From NCBI RefSeq assembly GCF_003574425.1, contig NZ_KZ984540.1, positions 25,421-89,420 of the forward strand: DNA of 64,000 nt. The letters run 5' to 3'. Of the stretch, positions 44,624 to 54,182 are shown one piece after another (position 1 is the first letter of the stretch; every line of letters begins with the position of its first letter). The position numbers and the translations under genes were made by a program. Under the pieces are notes generated by a model that was not told the DNA's origin, made no database searches, and saw only the letters and a program-made list of their open reading frames with translations. This DNA comes from Cysteiniphilum halobium. GTDB taxonomy: Bacteria; Pseudomonadota; Gammaproteobacteria; Francisellales; Francisellaceae.

Positions 44624-45598
44624 TTAAGCAATGCCTTCACGCAACAAGTCATGCATGTGGATAACACCAGCAATTTCGTTTTGATTATTTAAAACAGCGA
44701 GTGTGGTAATTTTCAATTGATTCATAAGACTAAGCGCTTCAATTGCCATAGCATCTTCAGTGATTATTTTGGGATTTTTGCCCATAACCTCAGCAATTTT
44801 AAGTCCCTTTTGGTAAAGGGATTGTTGAAAAATCCTACGTAGATCACCATCGGTAAAAATGCCATTTAATGTTTTATAATCATCAGATACAAGTGTCATC
44901 CCTAAACCTTTAGAGCTGATTTCTAAAATAGCATCATCTAATGTGTGTTGACTAGTCACAATAGGCAGTGATGCCCCTGTTTTCATCAAATCAGAGACTT
45001 TTAATAGTAAGCGTTTCCCTAATGTGCCACTAGGGTGTGAGTTGGCAAAGTCTTCAACACTAAAATTTTTGGCATTTAATAGCGCAATTGCTAATGCATC
45101 ACCTAATACTAACGTTGCTGTAGTGCTGGATGTTGGCGCTAAGTTATGAGGGCAAGCTTCCTTTTCAACCCCAAGATTAAGGGCGATATCTGCAGCTTGT
45201 GACAGTGCTGATTGTGGTTTGCTTGAGATGGCAATAAGTGGAATATTTAGGCGTTTAATCATTGGAATTAATGAGGTGAGCTCAGGTGTTGAACCAGAGT
45301 TTGAAATGGCAATGACAATATCTTGACGCGTAATCATGCCAAAATCACCATGTCCCGCCTCGGCTGGGTGCACGAAAAATGAGGGCGTTCCTGTGCTAGC
45401 AAGGGTTGCCGCAATTTTAGAAGCAATATGTCCTGATTTACCCATACCGATAATAATCACACGGCCCTGACATTTAAGAATCAACTCGCAAGCTGCAATG
45501 AAGTTATTATCAATGTGTTTTTTAAGGTGTTGAAGTGTTTCAATTTCTAGATTAATCGTTTTTAGTGCATCTGCAGCAAAAGGATGATCATTTGACAT
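44624..45598 (-). CDS. kdsD: Arabinose-5-phosphate isomerase KdsD/KpsF
   Basis: 324-residue isomerase converting ribulose-5-phosphate to arabinose-5-phosphate, the first step of KDO synthesis for LPS. N-terminal SIS sugar-isomerase domain about 40-175 (GRVIIIGMGKSGHIASKIAATLASTGTPS, FFVHPAEAGHGDFGMI, IAISNSGSTPEL) and two CBS domains about 205-324 (GIFTDGDLRR, MHDLLREGIA). KDO-pathway partner kdsB is at 55668 in this window but not linked. Full length. Confidence 0.93.
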   Translation of the reverse strand: MSNDHPFAADALKTINLEIETLQHLKKHIDNNFIAACELILKCQGRVIIIGMGKSGHIASKIAATLASTGTPSFFVHPAEAGHGDFGMITRQDIVIAISNSGSTPELTSLIPMIKRLNIPLIAISSKPQSALSQAADIALNLGVEKEACPHNLAPTSSTTATLVLGDALAIALLNAKNFSVEDFANSHPSGTLGKRLLLKVSDLMKTGASLPIVTSQHTLDDAILEISSKGLGMTLVSDDYKTLNGIFTDGDLRRIFQQSLYQKGLKIAEVMGKNPKIITEDAMAIEALSLMNQLKITTLAVLNNQNEIAGVIHMHDLLREGIA

Positions 45599-45707
45599 AA
45601 TAAAGCTCTATGGCAATGTATTTTCAATGCGTGTTATTGTAAGCGAGGATAAGGTAAAAGCAAAATAGTTTGCAAACGAGATCCCCTATCTAAATTGCAT
45701 CAACTTA

Positions 45708-47447
45708 TTAACATGGGCTTAACTTTGCTTTACTGGTTTGCTTGGTGCATACTTTTTGCAAAATCGCATCAATCGTGTAGGAAATCTCAGATTTTTGTTG
45801 TGTTTTACGACATTTGTATTCAATGGTTTCATTTTCTAGTCCACGCTCACCAATAATAAGCTGGTGTGGAGATCCGATTAAATCAGCATCTGCAAACATA
45901 ATACCAGGGCGTTCTTTGCGATCATCAAATAAAACATCAAAACCAGCGGCTCTAAGATCATTATAAAGTTTATTGGCAATTTCAAATACTTTACTTGATT
46001 TGTGCATATTCATTGGAATAATCGAAATATCATAAGGCGCTATCTCACTTGGCCAAATAATACCATTATTATCATGAGATTGCTCAATCGCTGCAGCAAT
46101 GATACGTGTGACACCAAAACCATAGCAGCCCATAATAAGATCTTGTTTCTTGCCATTCTCATCTAAAATATTTGCATTCATTGCTTTGGAGTAATGATCA
46201 CCTAATTGGAAGATATGACCAACCTCAATACCACTTGTGAGTTCAAGTGTACCTCTGCCATCAGGAGAAAGGTCCCCTGCAACAACATTGCGAATATCAG
46301 CAGCATGATAGTTTTTAATGTCACGATCCCAGTTTACACCAAAGAAATGGAAACCATCCTCATTAGCACCACACACAAAGTCATGTAATATGACAGCGCT
46401 ATGATCAACAATTACTGTAATCGGTGCATTAAGCGGTCCTAAAGAGCCGATATTGGCATTAAATGCTTGGCTTATTTCTACTTCCGTGGCAAAAGTAAAA
46501 GGTGCGTTGATTTGAGATAACTTTTCGACTTTGATCTCATTTAACTCATGATCCCCGCGCAACACTAAAGCAAAAAGCGTATTATCACTATCCTTGATAA
46601 TAATGGTTTTAACCGTTTTTTCAGGAGGTAAATTAAATTTCTGACAAATATCACTAATTGTTTTTAAATCAGGCGTTGCTATTTTCTCAAGTGACTGTGA
46701 AGGTGACTTTCGTGTGGTTAAATCTGGCTTTAAGTATTCCGCCATTTCAATGTTTGCCGCATAATCACTTTGATTGCTATAGCACACGATGTCTTCTCCG
46801 GCAGCGGCGAGAACTTGAAACTCATGTGTTTTGCTGCCACCAATGGCGCCAGCATCGGCATTAACGACACGAAACTTAAGTCCCATTCGCGTTAGAATAT
46901 TACAATATGCTTGATGCATTTTCTGATAGGTATCTTCTAAGCAATCATAGTTGGTATGAAATGAATAAGCGTCTTTCATAATAAATTCACGTGCGCGCAT
47001 CACCCCAAAGCGTGGGCGTATTTCATCGCGAAATTTCGTTTGAATTTGATATAGGTTCAGTGGTAATTGCTTATAGCTTTTAATTTCTTTGCGTGCAATG
47101 TCAACAATTGGCTCCTCATGCGTCGGACCATAGCAGAAATCACGTTGATGGCGATCTCGTATTTTCAAAAGCTCAGGACCAAATTTTTGCCAGCGATGTG
47201 TTTCTTGTAACAACTCAGCAGGTAATATGCTAGGCATTAAAATCTCACAGGCTTCTGCTTTATCCATCTCTTCACGGACGATTGTTTGAACTTTTTGTAA
47301 TACTTTCATGCCAGTGGGTAACCACTGATAAATCCCGGAGGCAAGTTTGCGAATTAAGCCGGCACGTAACATATATTGGTGGCTGATTAGCTCGGCGTCT
47401 TTTGGAGTCTCTTTTTCTGTGGCAAGTAAGGTTTGCGATACTCTCAT
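45708..47447 (-). CDS. proS: Prolyl-tRNA synthetase ProS
   Basis: 579-residue class II aminoacyl-tRNA synthetase of the bacterial type. Motif 1/2 regions include [24 protein letters not shown] near 98-122 and [25 protein letters not shown] near 139-163. An editing (INS) domain about 225-385 sits between motifs 2 and 3, and motif 3 [17 protein letters not shown] is near 430. The anticodon-binding domain ends the protein. All signature residues appear intact. Confidence 0.97.
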   Translation of the reverse strand: MRVSQTLLATEKETPKDAELISHQYMLRAGLIRKLASGIYQWLPTGMKVLQKVQTIVREEMDKAEACEILMPSILPAELLQETHRWQKFGPELLKIRDRHQRDFCYGPTHEEPIVDIARKEIKSYKQLPLNLYQIQTKFRDEIRPRFGVMRAREFIMKDAYSFHTNYDCLEDTYQKMHQAYCNILTRMGLKFRVVNADAGAIGGSKTHEFQVLAAAGEDIVCYSNQSDYAANIEMAEYLKPDLTTRKSPSQSLEKIATPDLKTISDICQKFNLPPEKTVKTIIIKDSDNTLFALVLRGDHELNEIKVEKLSQINAPFTFATEVEISQAFNANIGSLGPLNAPITVIVDHSAVILHDFVCGANEDGFHFFGVNWDRDIKNYHAADIRNVVAGDLSPDGRGTLELTSGIEVGHIFQLGDHYSKAMNANILDENGKKQDLIMGCYGFGVTRIIAAAIEQSHDNNGIIWPSEIAPYDISIIPMNMHKSSKVFEIANKLYNDLRAAGFDVLFDDRKERPGIMFADADLIGSPHQLIIGERGLENETIEYKCRKTQQKSEISYTIDAILQKVCTKQTSKAKLSPC

Positions 47448-47483
47448 ATTAGAATCTTGTGAAAAGCAATGTGTGAGGTTACG

Positions 47484-47735
47484 TTAGCTCGTTTTTTGAG
47501 TCGGTTCAAGCGGATTTTTGGAATTTGTTTTATTTGGCTTGTCCCTTAATAACTGGTTACGTAAAAAAGCGTATAAGAATAATGCCAAGGGTGCTGCATA
47601 AACCCAGTAAACAACATGTCCTTTAACGATAATGCTAAAGTTGTTGAAGTAAAAAACAGAGGTAAGTGTGGCAATAAAGGTGATGCAAGCCAGAAAGAAG
47701 ATGGCATCAGCAATGTAGCGTAGTTTCTGTTTCAT
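47484..47735 (-). CDS. Small two-TM membrane protein
   Basis: 83 residues. Two spans, about 8-30 (IADAIFFLACITFIATLTSVFYF) and about 42-60 (HVVYWVYAAPLALFLYAFL), followed by a basic, Asn/Lys/Pro-rich tail. No family recognised. It lies 36 bases upstream of proS on the same strand and may be co-transcribed. The ATG at 47735 is preferred to a longer frame starting at a TTG at 47750, but neither has an ideal ribosome binding site. Confidence 0.55.
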   Translation of the reverse strand: MKQKLRYIADAIFFLACITFIATLTSVFYFNNFSIIVKGHVVYWVYAAPLALFLYAFLRNQLLRDKPNKTNSKNPLEPTQKTS

Positions 47736-47769
47736 GGTGGATATTCCCAATTAAGTAAACTGTGTTAAT

Positions 47770-47782
47770 TATATACCGCCGG
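47770..47782. repeat. TATATACCGCCGG element
   Basis: Exact reverse complement of 934-946; part of the small TATACCGC intergenic family seen also at 5263 and 22386. It lies in the gap between divergent genes. Confidence 0.45.
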
Positions 47783-47923
47783 CATGCAGTTGGGTAGTCG
47801 CTTTTGATTAAACACTATATTTAAGGTACTTCAAGTGCGTGAAAGACTTTCATTTCTGTAAGTTTACGTTTAAATTTCTAATTTAATGATCAAGCTAAAG
47901 TGTATCTGATAAATAAAATTATA

Positions 47924-48574
47924 ATGATGATTGATATCTATGTTCTTAATTTAAACAACTTTGATGCGGCAGCAGCGCTTAATGTGTTACCACTTGAAAT
48001 TAAAAACGATGCCAGAGATTTGAAGCTTGAGCGAAAGCGTATTGAATATATCGCATCGCAGTGGTTACGTTATAAGCTGTTAAGTGCGCTTTTAGATGTT
48101 GATGTAACTCAGTTAAATTTCTCGAAAACTGGCAATGGACGTCCCTTTATTGTTGATGAAGCAATTGATTTTAATATTAGTCATACGCGTGATTACGTCG
48201 TTATTGCAATTGGCAAAGGGCAACGTGTTGGTATTGATGTGCAGACCAAAAAAGAAAAAGTGGATGTGTTGGAAATAGCAAAGCAATATTTTGCCAAGAG
48301 TGAGTATGAGCTGATTGCGCTCAAGCAAAATGAAATAGAAAGACGAAATGTGTTTTACTGGTTGTGGGTATATAAAGAGGCAAGTCTTAAACTCACCGGC
48401 AAGGGGATTGCCAATGGTCTTAATCGTTATGTTTTTGAAGTGGATGAACATGGTGTATGTCAGGATAGAAATGCTAAAGAGCTATATTATTTCCATCAAA
48501 AATTAGATGAAGACACATTATTATGCTTAAGTTTTGAGAGGAGTAATAGCAAGGTCAGATTAAATTTTTTGTAG
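47924..48574 (+). CDS. Sfp-type 4'-phosphopantetheinyl transferase
   Basis: 216-residue enzyme that transfers the phosphopantetheine arm from CoA to carrier proteins. Signatures are FNISHTRDYVVIAIG near 81-95, VGIDVQ near 103-108 (metal-binding Asp) and FYWLWVYKEASLKLTGKGI near 143-161 (Glu and Lys of WxxKEA). It belongs to the Sfp/AcpT group rather than AcpS. No polyketide or peptide synthetase genes are in this window, so the target is probably the fatty-acid carrier protein or something encoded elsewhere. The start is uncertain among GTG 47900, ATG 47924 and ATG 47927. Confidence 0.88.
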   Translation: MMIDIYVLNLNNFDAAAALNVLPLEIKNDARDLKLERKRIEYIASQWLRYKLLSALLDVDVTQLNFSKTGNGRPFIVDEAIDFNISHTRDYVVIAIGKGQRVGIDVQTKKEKVDVLEIAKQYFAKSEYELIALKQNEIERRNVFYWLWVYKEASLKLTGKGIANGLNRYVFEVDEHGVCQDRNAKELYYFHQKLDEDTLLCLSFERSNSKVRLNFL

Positions 48575-48686
48575 AATTTAAAGCTATGACCATATTTCTG
48601 CCCACTTTGATTGTGTATACCCATCGTGAATCATTTTACGGTGTTTACTTGTAAAGTAGTTTGTGAAGATTTTCCCAAGCTACCCA

Positions 48687-48726
48687 CTTCGACTGATGCT
48701 CAGTGCATCGCTTTGACTTACGCTCA
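48687..48726. repeat. Two direct copies of the CTTCGACT...GCTCA repeat
   Basis: CTTCGACTGATGCTCA (48687-48702) and CTTTGACTTACGCTCA (48711-48726) are 24 bases apart and match the inverted-repeat arm CTTCGACTTATGCTCA at 25284-25299. GGTGCGC follows at 48733 and, as GGGTGCGCT, at 25252 in the other copy, so a larger degenerate unit is shared. It lies between two converging genes. Confidence 0.55.
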
Positions 48727-48781
48727 AAGTACGGTGCGCACTTATGGGTGAATATTTAAAAAGTATTAATAGATAGGAAAG

Positions 48782-49267
48782 TTACTGTTGAGTCGCAGCA
48801 ACGTTTAGTTTAGCTTGACCAACAACTGCTTTAGTTGGCGTGTAAACTACTTCAGCCTTCCATACCCCAGGGCATGAAATTGCGCCATTAGCACTTTGGT
48901 GTTCAAGTGTTCTGTAAGCCCAAGAGTAATCATTAGTTTCTTTATATTTCATGATTGGGAAAGTGGTGCTTATACAATGCGATTGTCTTGGTGCAACCCA
49001 GTGAAGCTTAAGGTCGCCTTGTTTTGCGCTATTCCAGTCGGTGTAGATTTTTGCAACCAAACGTCCATCTTTAGCACTTAACTTAACAGTTGAGCTTGGC
49101 AATGCGCTGTTGCTACTTGCTGTTTTTGTTGTGCTTACAGTTGTTGGTGCTGACATCGCCTTGACTGATGCATCTGTGCTTTGTGGCGCAGAGGCTTGAG
49201 GTGAGGTGGCGCAAGCAGATAGTAAAGCGGCACTGGAAACAATGCCAAGCAGTGTAATTTTTCTCAT
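48782..49267 (-). CDS. Putative lipoprotein, unknown function
   Basis: 161-residue lipoprotein: signal MRKITLLGIVSSAALLSAC with the lipobox cysteine at residue 19, a Ser/Thr/Ala-rich linker to about 65, and a C-terminal globular domain about 66-155 with two cysteines (RQSHCIS and GAISCPGVWK) likely to pair. GAAGGAAG precedes the ATG at 49267. The domain (VAKIYTDWNSAKQGDLKLHWVA ... WKAEVVY) reads like an immunoglobulin-like or DUF2914-type sandwich, but I cannot name it with confidence. Confidence 0.75.
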   Translation of the reverse strand: MRKITLLGIVSSAALLSACATSPQASAPQSTDASVKAMSAPTTVSTTKTASSNSALPSSTVKLSAKDGRLVAKIYTDWNSAKQGDLKLHWVAPRQSHCISTTFPIMKYKETNDYSWAYRTLEHQSANGAISCPGVWKAEVVYTPTKAVVGQAKLNVAATQQ

Positions 49268-49437
49268 TTTTGTCTTCCTTCTGTTGTATGAACCTATAAG
49301 AGTCACTAATTACTATAGAACTATATCCTAGCGCATGGCAAAAAGATATCAAGTAGGTTAGAAAAAAATTAATTAAAAGTAGAAAAAAATGATTTATGGG
49401 GAATATCACAGTGTTAATAGCTAATGATGATTGCTTA

Positions 49438-49809
49438 TTAAACAATAATACCAGCAACAACGTGACGTCCTTCGTTTGCAAGGATATTAAAAGTGCGACA
49501 TGCTGCTGCTGAGTCCATAAAATCAATCGATCTTCCCAGGCGAGCAAAGGCTGCAATAATTGCTTGTGGCGGAATCTGTGATGTTGCTCCGGTGCCAAGA
49601 AGATAAACATGTGCATCAAGCTCAATCAGTGGTTCAATGGCTTCAAGATTAAGCTCACCCATAAATTGGACTGCCCAGTTATCATTAACAATCTGCTTTG
49701 GTGTAATGATTACACTGTGGCAAAGTGTCTGCTGTGATAGTGTCAGTTCGCCAGATTTATAATGTTTAACAAAAATAGGTGTGTCAGGTTTTTCATGTTC
49801 TAATTGCAT
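49438..49809 (-). CDS. Mth938/NDUFAF3-like domain protein (DUF498)
   Basis: 123-residue protein of the Mth938-like family. Typical features are the early SVIITPKQIVNDN strand, VYLLGTGATSQIPPQAIIAAF near 72-92 and the C-terminal FMDSAAACRTFNILANEGRHVVAGII. In mitochondria the related NDUFAF3 helps assemble complex I; the bacterial role is unknown. The ATG at 49809 has GAAGG upstream. It follows the M50 protease gene by 17 bases on the same strand, a pairing that recurs in proteobacteria. Confidence 0.85.
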   Translation of the reverse strand: MQLEHEKPDTPIFVKHYKSGELTLSQQTLCHSVIITPKQIVNDNWAVQFMGELNLEAIEPLIELDAHVYLLGTGATSQIPPQAIIAAFARLGRSIDFMDSAAACRTFNILANEGRHVVAGIIV

Positions 49810-49826
49810 TGCTTGGGCCTTCAAAT

Positions 49827-50471
49827 TTAAATGATAAATTGAATGAATAAATAGAGTTTGTTAATAAGTGGTAACAATATGCTTGCAAGTAGATTTGATT
49901 GGCCAAAGGGGATAAATAGCAGCAAAAGCACGATCAAAAATCCCCAACGCTCTAAGCGGTTGTATTGTAGGGTCGCTTTATAAGGCAATAATGCGCTGAT
50001 AACGCGGCTGCCATCAAGTGGTGGGATGGGGAGCAAGTTAAATACCATTAACATCAAATTAAGTACCACACCGAATTGTGCCATTTGGTGAAAGCCAAAG
50101 TTCGGTACAAATTTCCACAACAAAAACCAGATAATTGCCATGATGAAATTAGCTAAAGGTCCGGCAATTGCCACTAAAATCATATCCTGGCGTGGTTTTT
50201 TAAGGTGATTGAAATTAACCGGTACAGGCTTGGCCCAGCCAAATAAAAATCCAGTGCCTAACAGAAACATTGCCGTTGGCAGAATGATGGTACCAAGAAT
50301 ATCAATATGCTTAATTGGGTTTAAAGTGACTCGTCCCATAAGATAAGCAGTTTGGTCACCTCGCAATTTGGCAATATAGGCGTGTGCAGCTTCGTGCAGA
50401 GTGATGGCAAATAGCATTGGGATGATAAACATCACAAAACCCATCAAATAAGTGTTAAGATCAGCAGACAT
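49827..50471 (-). CDS. Site-2 protease-like M50 zinc metalloprotease
   Basis: 214-residue polytopic membrane protease of the short M50 subgroup. The zinc-binding HEAAH is near residues 25-29 (ITLHEAAHAYIAK), and the second metal ligand motif NLLPIPPLDGSRV is near 146-158. About five or six membrane segments; no PDZ domain, unlike RseP. Substrate unknown. It is divergent from prlC and co-directional with the Mth938-like gene. The catalytic set is complete. Confidence 0.88.
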   Translation of the reverse strand: MSADLNTYLMGFVMFIIPMLFAITLHEAAHAYIAKLRGDQTAYLMGRVTLNPIKHIDILGTIILPTAMFLLGTGFLFGWAKPVPVNFNHLKKPRQDMILVAIAGPLANFIMAIIWFLLWKFVPNFGFHQMAQFGVVLNLMLMVFNLLPIPPLDGSRVISALLPYKATLQYNRLERWGFLIVLLLLFIPFGQSNLLASILLPLINKLYLFIQFII

Positions 50472-50565
50472 TGTTGATAAGTGCTTTTTTCATATTTTTT
50501 CGCAGTGAAATAAGTGTATTATAAAGCCTTAGCAGAATGAAGAATTTATGCCAAGGAACATACAT

Positions 50566-52584
50566 ATGCATGATGTAGAGACATTAGATTTACCTAAATT
50601 TTCACAAATAGATATCAATAATGCCAAGGTTGAAGTAGAAAATTGCATCACATATTGTCGTGATTTAAAAGAGCAATTGCTTAAGCAGAATGATTATACC
50701 TGGGACAATTTTATCTATCCTTTGGAGGAGGCGGAAGATCAGCTTAGCAAGACCTTTGGTCCATTGGGGCATCTAAATGCGGTTAAAAATACAGCACAGT
50801 TGCGCGAGGTTTATCAGCATTGTGTTGAGAAAGTTTCTGAATATTCAACGCAGACGGCACAAGATGAACGTATGTTAAGAGCATATCAGTATGTTTTACA
50901 GCATGATAAATCTTTGGATCAAGCGCAAATCAAGGCGATTAATGATGCTATTCGCAGTTTTAAATTATCAGGCGTAGATCTTAAAGGGGATAAGCGTCAG
51001 GAATTTGAGCAAGTGGTAACTAAGCTTGCCAAATTGCAGAGTGATTTTGAGAATAATGTGCTTGATGCGACGATGGCGTGGCATTATCACACATTAGATG
51101 AAGATGAATTAAAAGGCCTATCAGACAATGTTAAAGAGCAGGCTCGCTTAAAGGCGCAAACAGAAGACAAAGATGGGTTTGTTTTGGGACTTGACGCACC
51201 AACCTATATTTCCGTGATGCAGCAAGCGGACAATCGCAAGTTGCGCGAGATTTTCTACAAAGCGTATGTTACACGCGCCTCAGATCAAGCAGAGGATAAG
51301 AGCTTTGATAATGTCAAGATTATGCAAGAAATTATGCGCTTAAGAGCAAAAGAAGCTCGCCTTCTGGGGTTTGAAAACTATGCTGAAGTTTCGCTTGCGA
51401 CAAAGATGGCAACCTCAGTTGATGAAGTGATGCATTTTATGCATGATTTGCTAGCTAAGGCAAAACCGCATGCGCAAAAAGAACTCCAAGAGCTCAAAGC
51501 ATTTGCCAAAACGCGTGGTTTAGATGATGAACTTAAACCTTGGGATAGCGTGTATTATTCAGATAAGATGAAAAAAGCGCGTTATGATTTCACCTCTGAA
51601 GAATTACGTCCCTATTTTCCCTTAGATCATGTAATGAAAGGTTTATTTAGTGTGTTGTTGTCACTCTATGGTGTGATAGCAAAAAAATGCGATGTCTGGG
51701 ATAAATATCACCCTCAAACAGAATTATATGAGTTTTATGATGAAAATAAGCGACTTCGTGGGGCAATTTTAGTCGATTTCTTTGCAAGAGCACACAAACG
51801 TGACGGGGCATGGATGGATGAGTGTCGTACGCGCTATAAGCGTCTGGATAAGTCAGTACAGACACCTGTGGCTTATGTTACCTGTAATTTCATGCCTGCT
51901 AAAAAAGGTGTTGATGCACTATTGACGCATAATGATGTGTTAACTTTATTTCATGAGTTTGGGCATGCTTTGCAACATATATTAACGCAAGTTGAGCATT
52001 TACCTGTTTCGGGCATTAATGGTGTTGAGTGGGATGCAGTTGAGTTGCCAAGTCAGTTTATGGAAAATTTTTGTTGGTGTGAAGAAGGGTTACAGTTGTT
52101 ATCACAACATGTCACAACAAAAGAAAGCTTGCCAAGAGAGTTATTTCAAAAGCTAGTGGCTTCACGTCAATATCAATCAGGCTTAGCAATGCTGCGTCAG
52201 CTTGAGTTTGCACTATTTGATATGCAGCTGCATCAAAGTAATGTTGAAAGCTTAGATATTCATCAGGTGATAGAAGATGTGCGCCAGTCAACGGCATTGC
52301 TAGAAGTGCCAGCGTTTAACCGCTTTGAAAATAGTTTTTCGCATATTTTTGCAGGTGGTTACGCGGCAGGTTATTATAGCTATAAGTGGGCTGAAGTGTT
52401 ATCCAGTGATGCCTTTGCTGAGTTTGAACAGGGTGAGTCTGTTTTGAATAAAGTAATTGGTCATAAGTTTATGCAAATTATCTTGGAAAAAGGAGGCTCT
52501 GCACCTGCAGCAGAGCTATTTGAGCAGTTTAAAGGAAAAAAACCATCGGTTGATGCGCTATTGCGTCATAATGGCATTGCTTAG
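50566..52584 (+). CDS. prlC: Oligopeptidase A, M3 family (PrlC/OpdA)
   Basis: 672-residue cytosolic zinc peptidase that degrades signal peptides and small peptides. The active-site motif HEFGHALQH is near residue 463 with the downstream Glu in WDAVELPSQFMENF near 487-500. The C-terminal HIFAGGYAAGYYSYKWAEVLS block is typical of the family. I start at the ATG at 50566, because AAGGA is 9 bases upstream; an ATG at 50548 adds six residues. It is immediately followed by the yraN gene without a gap. Confidence 0.92.
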   Translation: MHDVETLDLPKFSQIDINNAKVEVENCITYCRDLKEQLLKQNDYTWDNFIYPLEEAEDQLSKTFGPLGHLNAVKNTAQLREVYQHCVEKVSEYSTQTAQDERMLRAYQYVLQHDKSLDQAQIKAINDAIRSFKLSGVDLKGDKRQEFEQVVTKLAKLQSDFENNVLDATMAWHYHTLDEDELKGLSDNVKEQARLKAQTEDKDGFVLGLDAPTYISVMQQADNRKLREIFYKAYVTRASDQAEDKSFDNVKIMQEIMRLRAKEARLLGFENYAEVSLATKMATSVDEVMHFMHDLLAKAKPHAQKELQELKAFAKTRGLDDELKPWDSVYYSDKMKKARYDFTSEELRPYFPLDHVMKGLFSVLLSLYGVIAKKCDVWDKYHPQTELYEFYDENKRLRGAILVDFFARAHKRDGAWMDECRTRYKRLDKSVQTPVAYVTCNFMPAKKGVDALLTHNDVLTLFHEFGHALQHILTQVEHLPVSGINGVEWDAVELPSQFMENFCWCEEGLQLLSQHVTTKESLPRELFQKLVASRQYQSGLAMLRQLEFALFDMQLHQSNVESLDIHQVIEDVRQSTALLEVPAFNRFENSFSHIFAGGYAAGYYSYKWAEVLSSDAFAEFEQGESVLNKVIGHKFMQIILEKGGSAPAAELFEQFKGKKPSVDALLRHNGIA

Positions 52585-52923
52585 ATGAGCCGATTTATTG
52601 GCGGTGAGGCGGAAAAGGAAGCCTTAGAGTTTTTGAAAAATAATGGCTTTACCTTAATTGTTAAGAATTTTCTGACACCATTAGGTGAGATCGATTTAAT
52701 TGGTCATATCGCTGATGTATTGATATTTGTTGAGGTGAAGGCGCGTACATCATCCCAATTCGGTTCGCCATTAGAAATGGTGACAAAATCCAAACAGGTC
52801 AAACTGCGCAAAACAGCACAAGTCTTTTTGCAACAATATCCACACTACCAGGATGTCGAATGTCGTTTTGATGTTATTGGTATTACCAATGGTGAGATTC
52901 AGTGGGTAAAAGCAGCTTTCTAG
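52585..52923 (+). CDS. yraN: YraN family protein (UPF0102, endonuclease-fold)
   Basis: 112-residue protein with the nuclease-like fold of the YraN family. Visible are GEAEKEALEFLKNNGFTLIVKN near 7-28, the putative active-site GEIDLIGHIADVLIFVEVKAR near 34-54 (Glu, Asp and ExK residues) and the C-terminal CRFDVIGI. It starts at the ATG directly after the prlC stop, suggesting coupling. Often placed near the RNase/recombination genes; its biochemical role is unproven. Confidence 0.9.
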   Translation: MSRFIGGEAEKEALEFLKNNGFTLIVKNFLTPLGEIDLIGHIADVLIFVEVKARTSSQFGSPLEMVTKSKQVKLRKTAQVFLQQYPHYQDVECRFDVIGITNGEIQWVKAAF

Positions 52924-53096
52924 TAACTTGAATCATGTTCTTTCTGTAGTAGGTTTATAAACTGATATGAGTTTGGACTGTATCTTAAGGTTTTATTAAT
53001 GTTTATTGTTTAGATTTCTGTCGCCGCATTATTGCATTAGATGATTGCTGTGCTATATCTCATAGTGTGGTGTATTGATAACAATGGAGTTTAAAA

Positions 53097-54092
53097 ATGA
53101 ATCAATGGAAACAAACAGTTATTAAATTGTCGTTATTAACATCTTTGTCTGTTACTGCAACACATGCTATGGCAAATCAGATACCATATCAGTCAATAGG
53201 AGTAACCTATAATGCTTTGCATGCAAGCACAAAGCCGTCAGTTGACTCAGTAAATCAGGATTTAGATGATATTAAAGGTTATAAAATGCCAGATGGCGGG
53301 AGTTTTAATTCAATTCGTAGCTATTACGCTGCGTATAATGGAGGAGGAGTCGTTCTGGTAAATCAACTAGATCATATCAAGGGTCTAAGCGTTTTGCTAG
53401 GGCTATACATTGATGATCAGTATGTTAATAAAAGTTGGGTAGAATCAGATTATAAAAAATTTGTAGACCCCTATCTTAAGAAAAATAATAATCAGACGGT
53501 TATTGGTGTGTTAATTGGTAACGAAGATTATGATTCAGTAACTAAAGCAACAATCATTAAATACTTACAACAAGTGAAAACTGATCACCCTTTAGTGCCA
53601 GTAGGAACAGCGCAAACAACAGCTTTTTGGTTAACTAATTTGGCTGCTTTAGAAATTGCAAAAGATAGTGACTTTATTGGGGTTAATATATATCCTCAGT
53701 GGGATTGGAATAACCCGGATAAATACAATCAACCACAGTTAAATGGTCAGTCCTTAACACCAGCTGATGCTTTTACCAGTTTCAAACAGCAGTATGAAAA
53801 AGTTGCTGCTAAATATCCCGGTAAACAAATTGTTGTGACAGAGACAGGTTGGCCTACAACGTATGGTTGGGTTGTCAATGTGCCTGTAGAGCCAAAACAG
53901 TGCCAACAAGGGTTGGATAATGCTAATGCTTACTTTGAGCTTATTTCTGCATGGGCAAAACAGAACAAAGTTGTCGTGTATTACTATTCAATGTTTGATG
54001 ATTGGTATGGAGTGAATACAACTTCACAATACAATATGCATTTTGGTTTACTAGATAACAATGGTAATCTCAAGGTTGGTGTGTCCTGTTAA
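53097..54092 (+). CDS. GH17-family secreted beta-1,3-glucanase
   Basis: 331-residue exported glycoside hydrolase. Signal peptide about 1-26 (LSLLTSLSVTATHAMA), then a TIM-barrel with the GH17 order: IGVTYNALH at the start, FNSIRSYYAAYNG near 65-77, the acid/base Glu143 in IGNED, and the nucleophile Glu249 in VVTETGWPT. Residue positions come from codon coordinates. GH17 enzymes cut or remodel beta-1,3-glucans such as laminarin or fungal/algal walls. It is a single gene with AATGGAG before the ATG and no other carbohydrate genes around it. Confidence 0.85.
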   Translation: MNQWKQTVIKLSLLTSLSVTATHAMANQIPYQSIGVTYNALHASTKPSVDSVNQDLDDIKGYKMPDGGSFNSIRSYYAAYNGGGVVLVNQLDHIKGLSVLLGLYIDDQYVNKSWVESDYKKFVDPYLKKNNNQTVIGVLIGNEDYDSVTKATIIKYLQQVKTDHPLVPVGTAQTTAFWLTNLAALEIAKDSDFIGVNIYPQWDWNNPDKYNQPQLNGQSLTPADAFTSFKQQYEKVAAKYPGKQIVVTETGWPTTYGWVVNVPVEPKQCQQGLDNANAYFELISAWAKQNKVVVYYYSMFDDWYGVNTTSQYNMHFGLLDNNGNLKVGVSC

Positions 54093-54182
54093 AAAATAAT
54101 AGAAAATTTCATTTGAATAATGAAAAAGTTGTCTATAGCGCGTACAATGTGCGCAAATTTTAAAGTAGACACAAAAAAATAA

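Noticed and set aside
48113-48451. 112-codon ORF antisense to the phosphopantetheinyl transferase gene
   Set aside because: Shadow of a conserved gene; no start signal and no protein pattern.
49113-49625. 170-codon ORF on the minus strand between the lipoprotein and Mth938-like genes
   Set aside because: It overlaps the better-supported lipoprotein and Mth938 genes in another frame and crosses the intergenic gap; hydrophobic stretches come from the AT-rich spacer.
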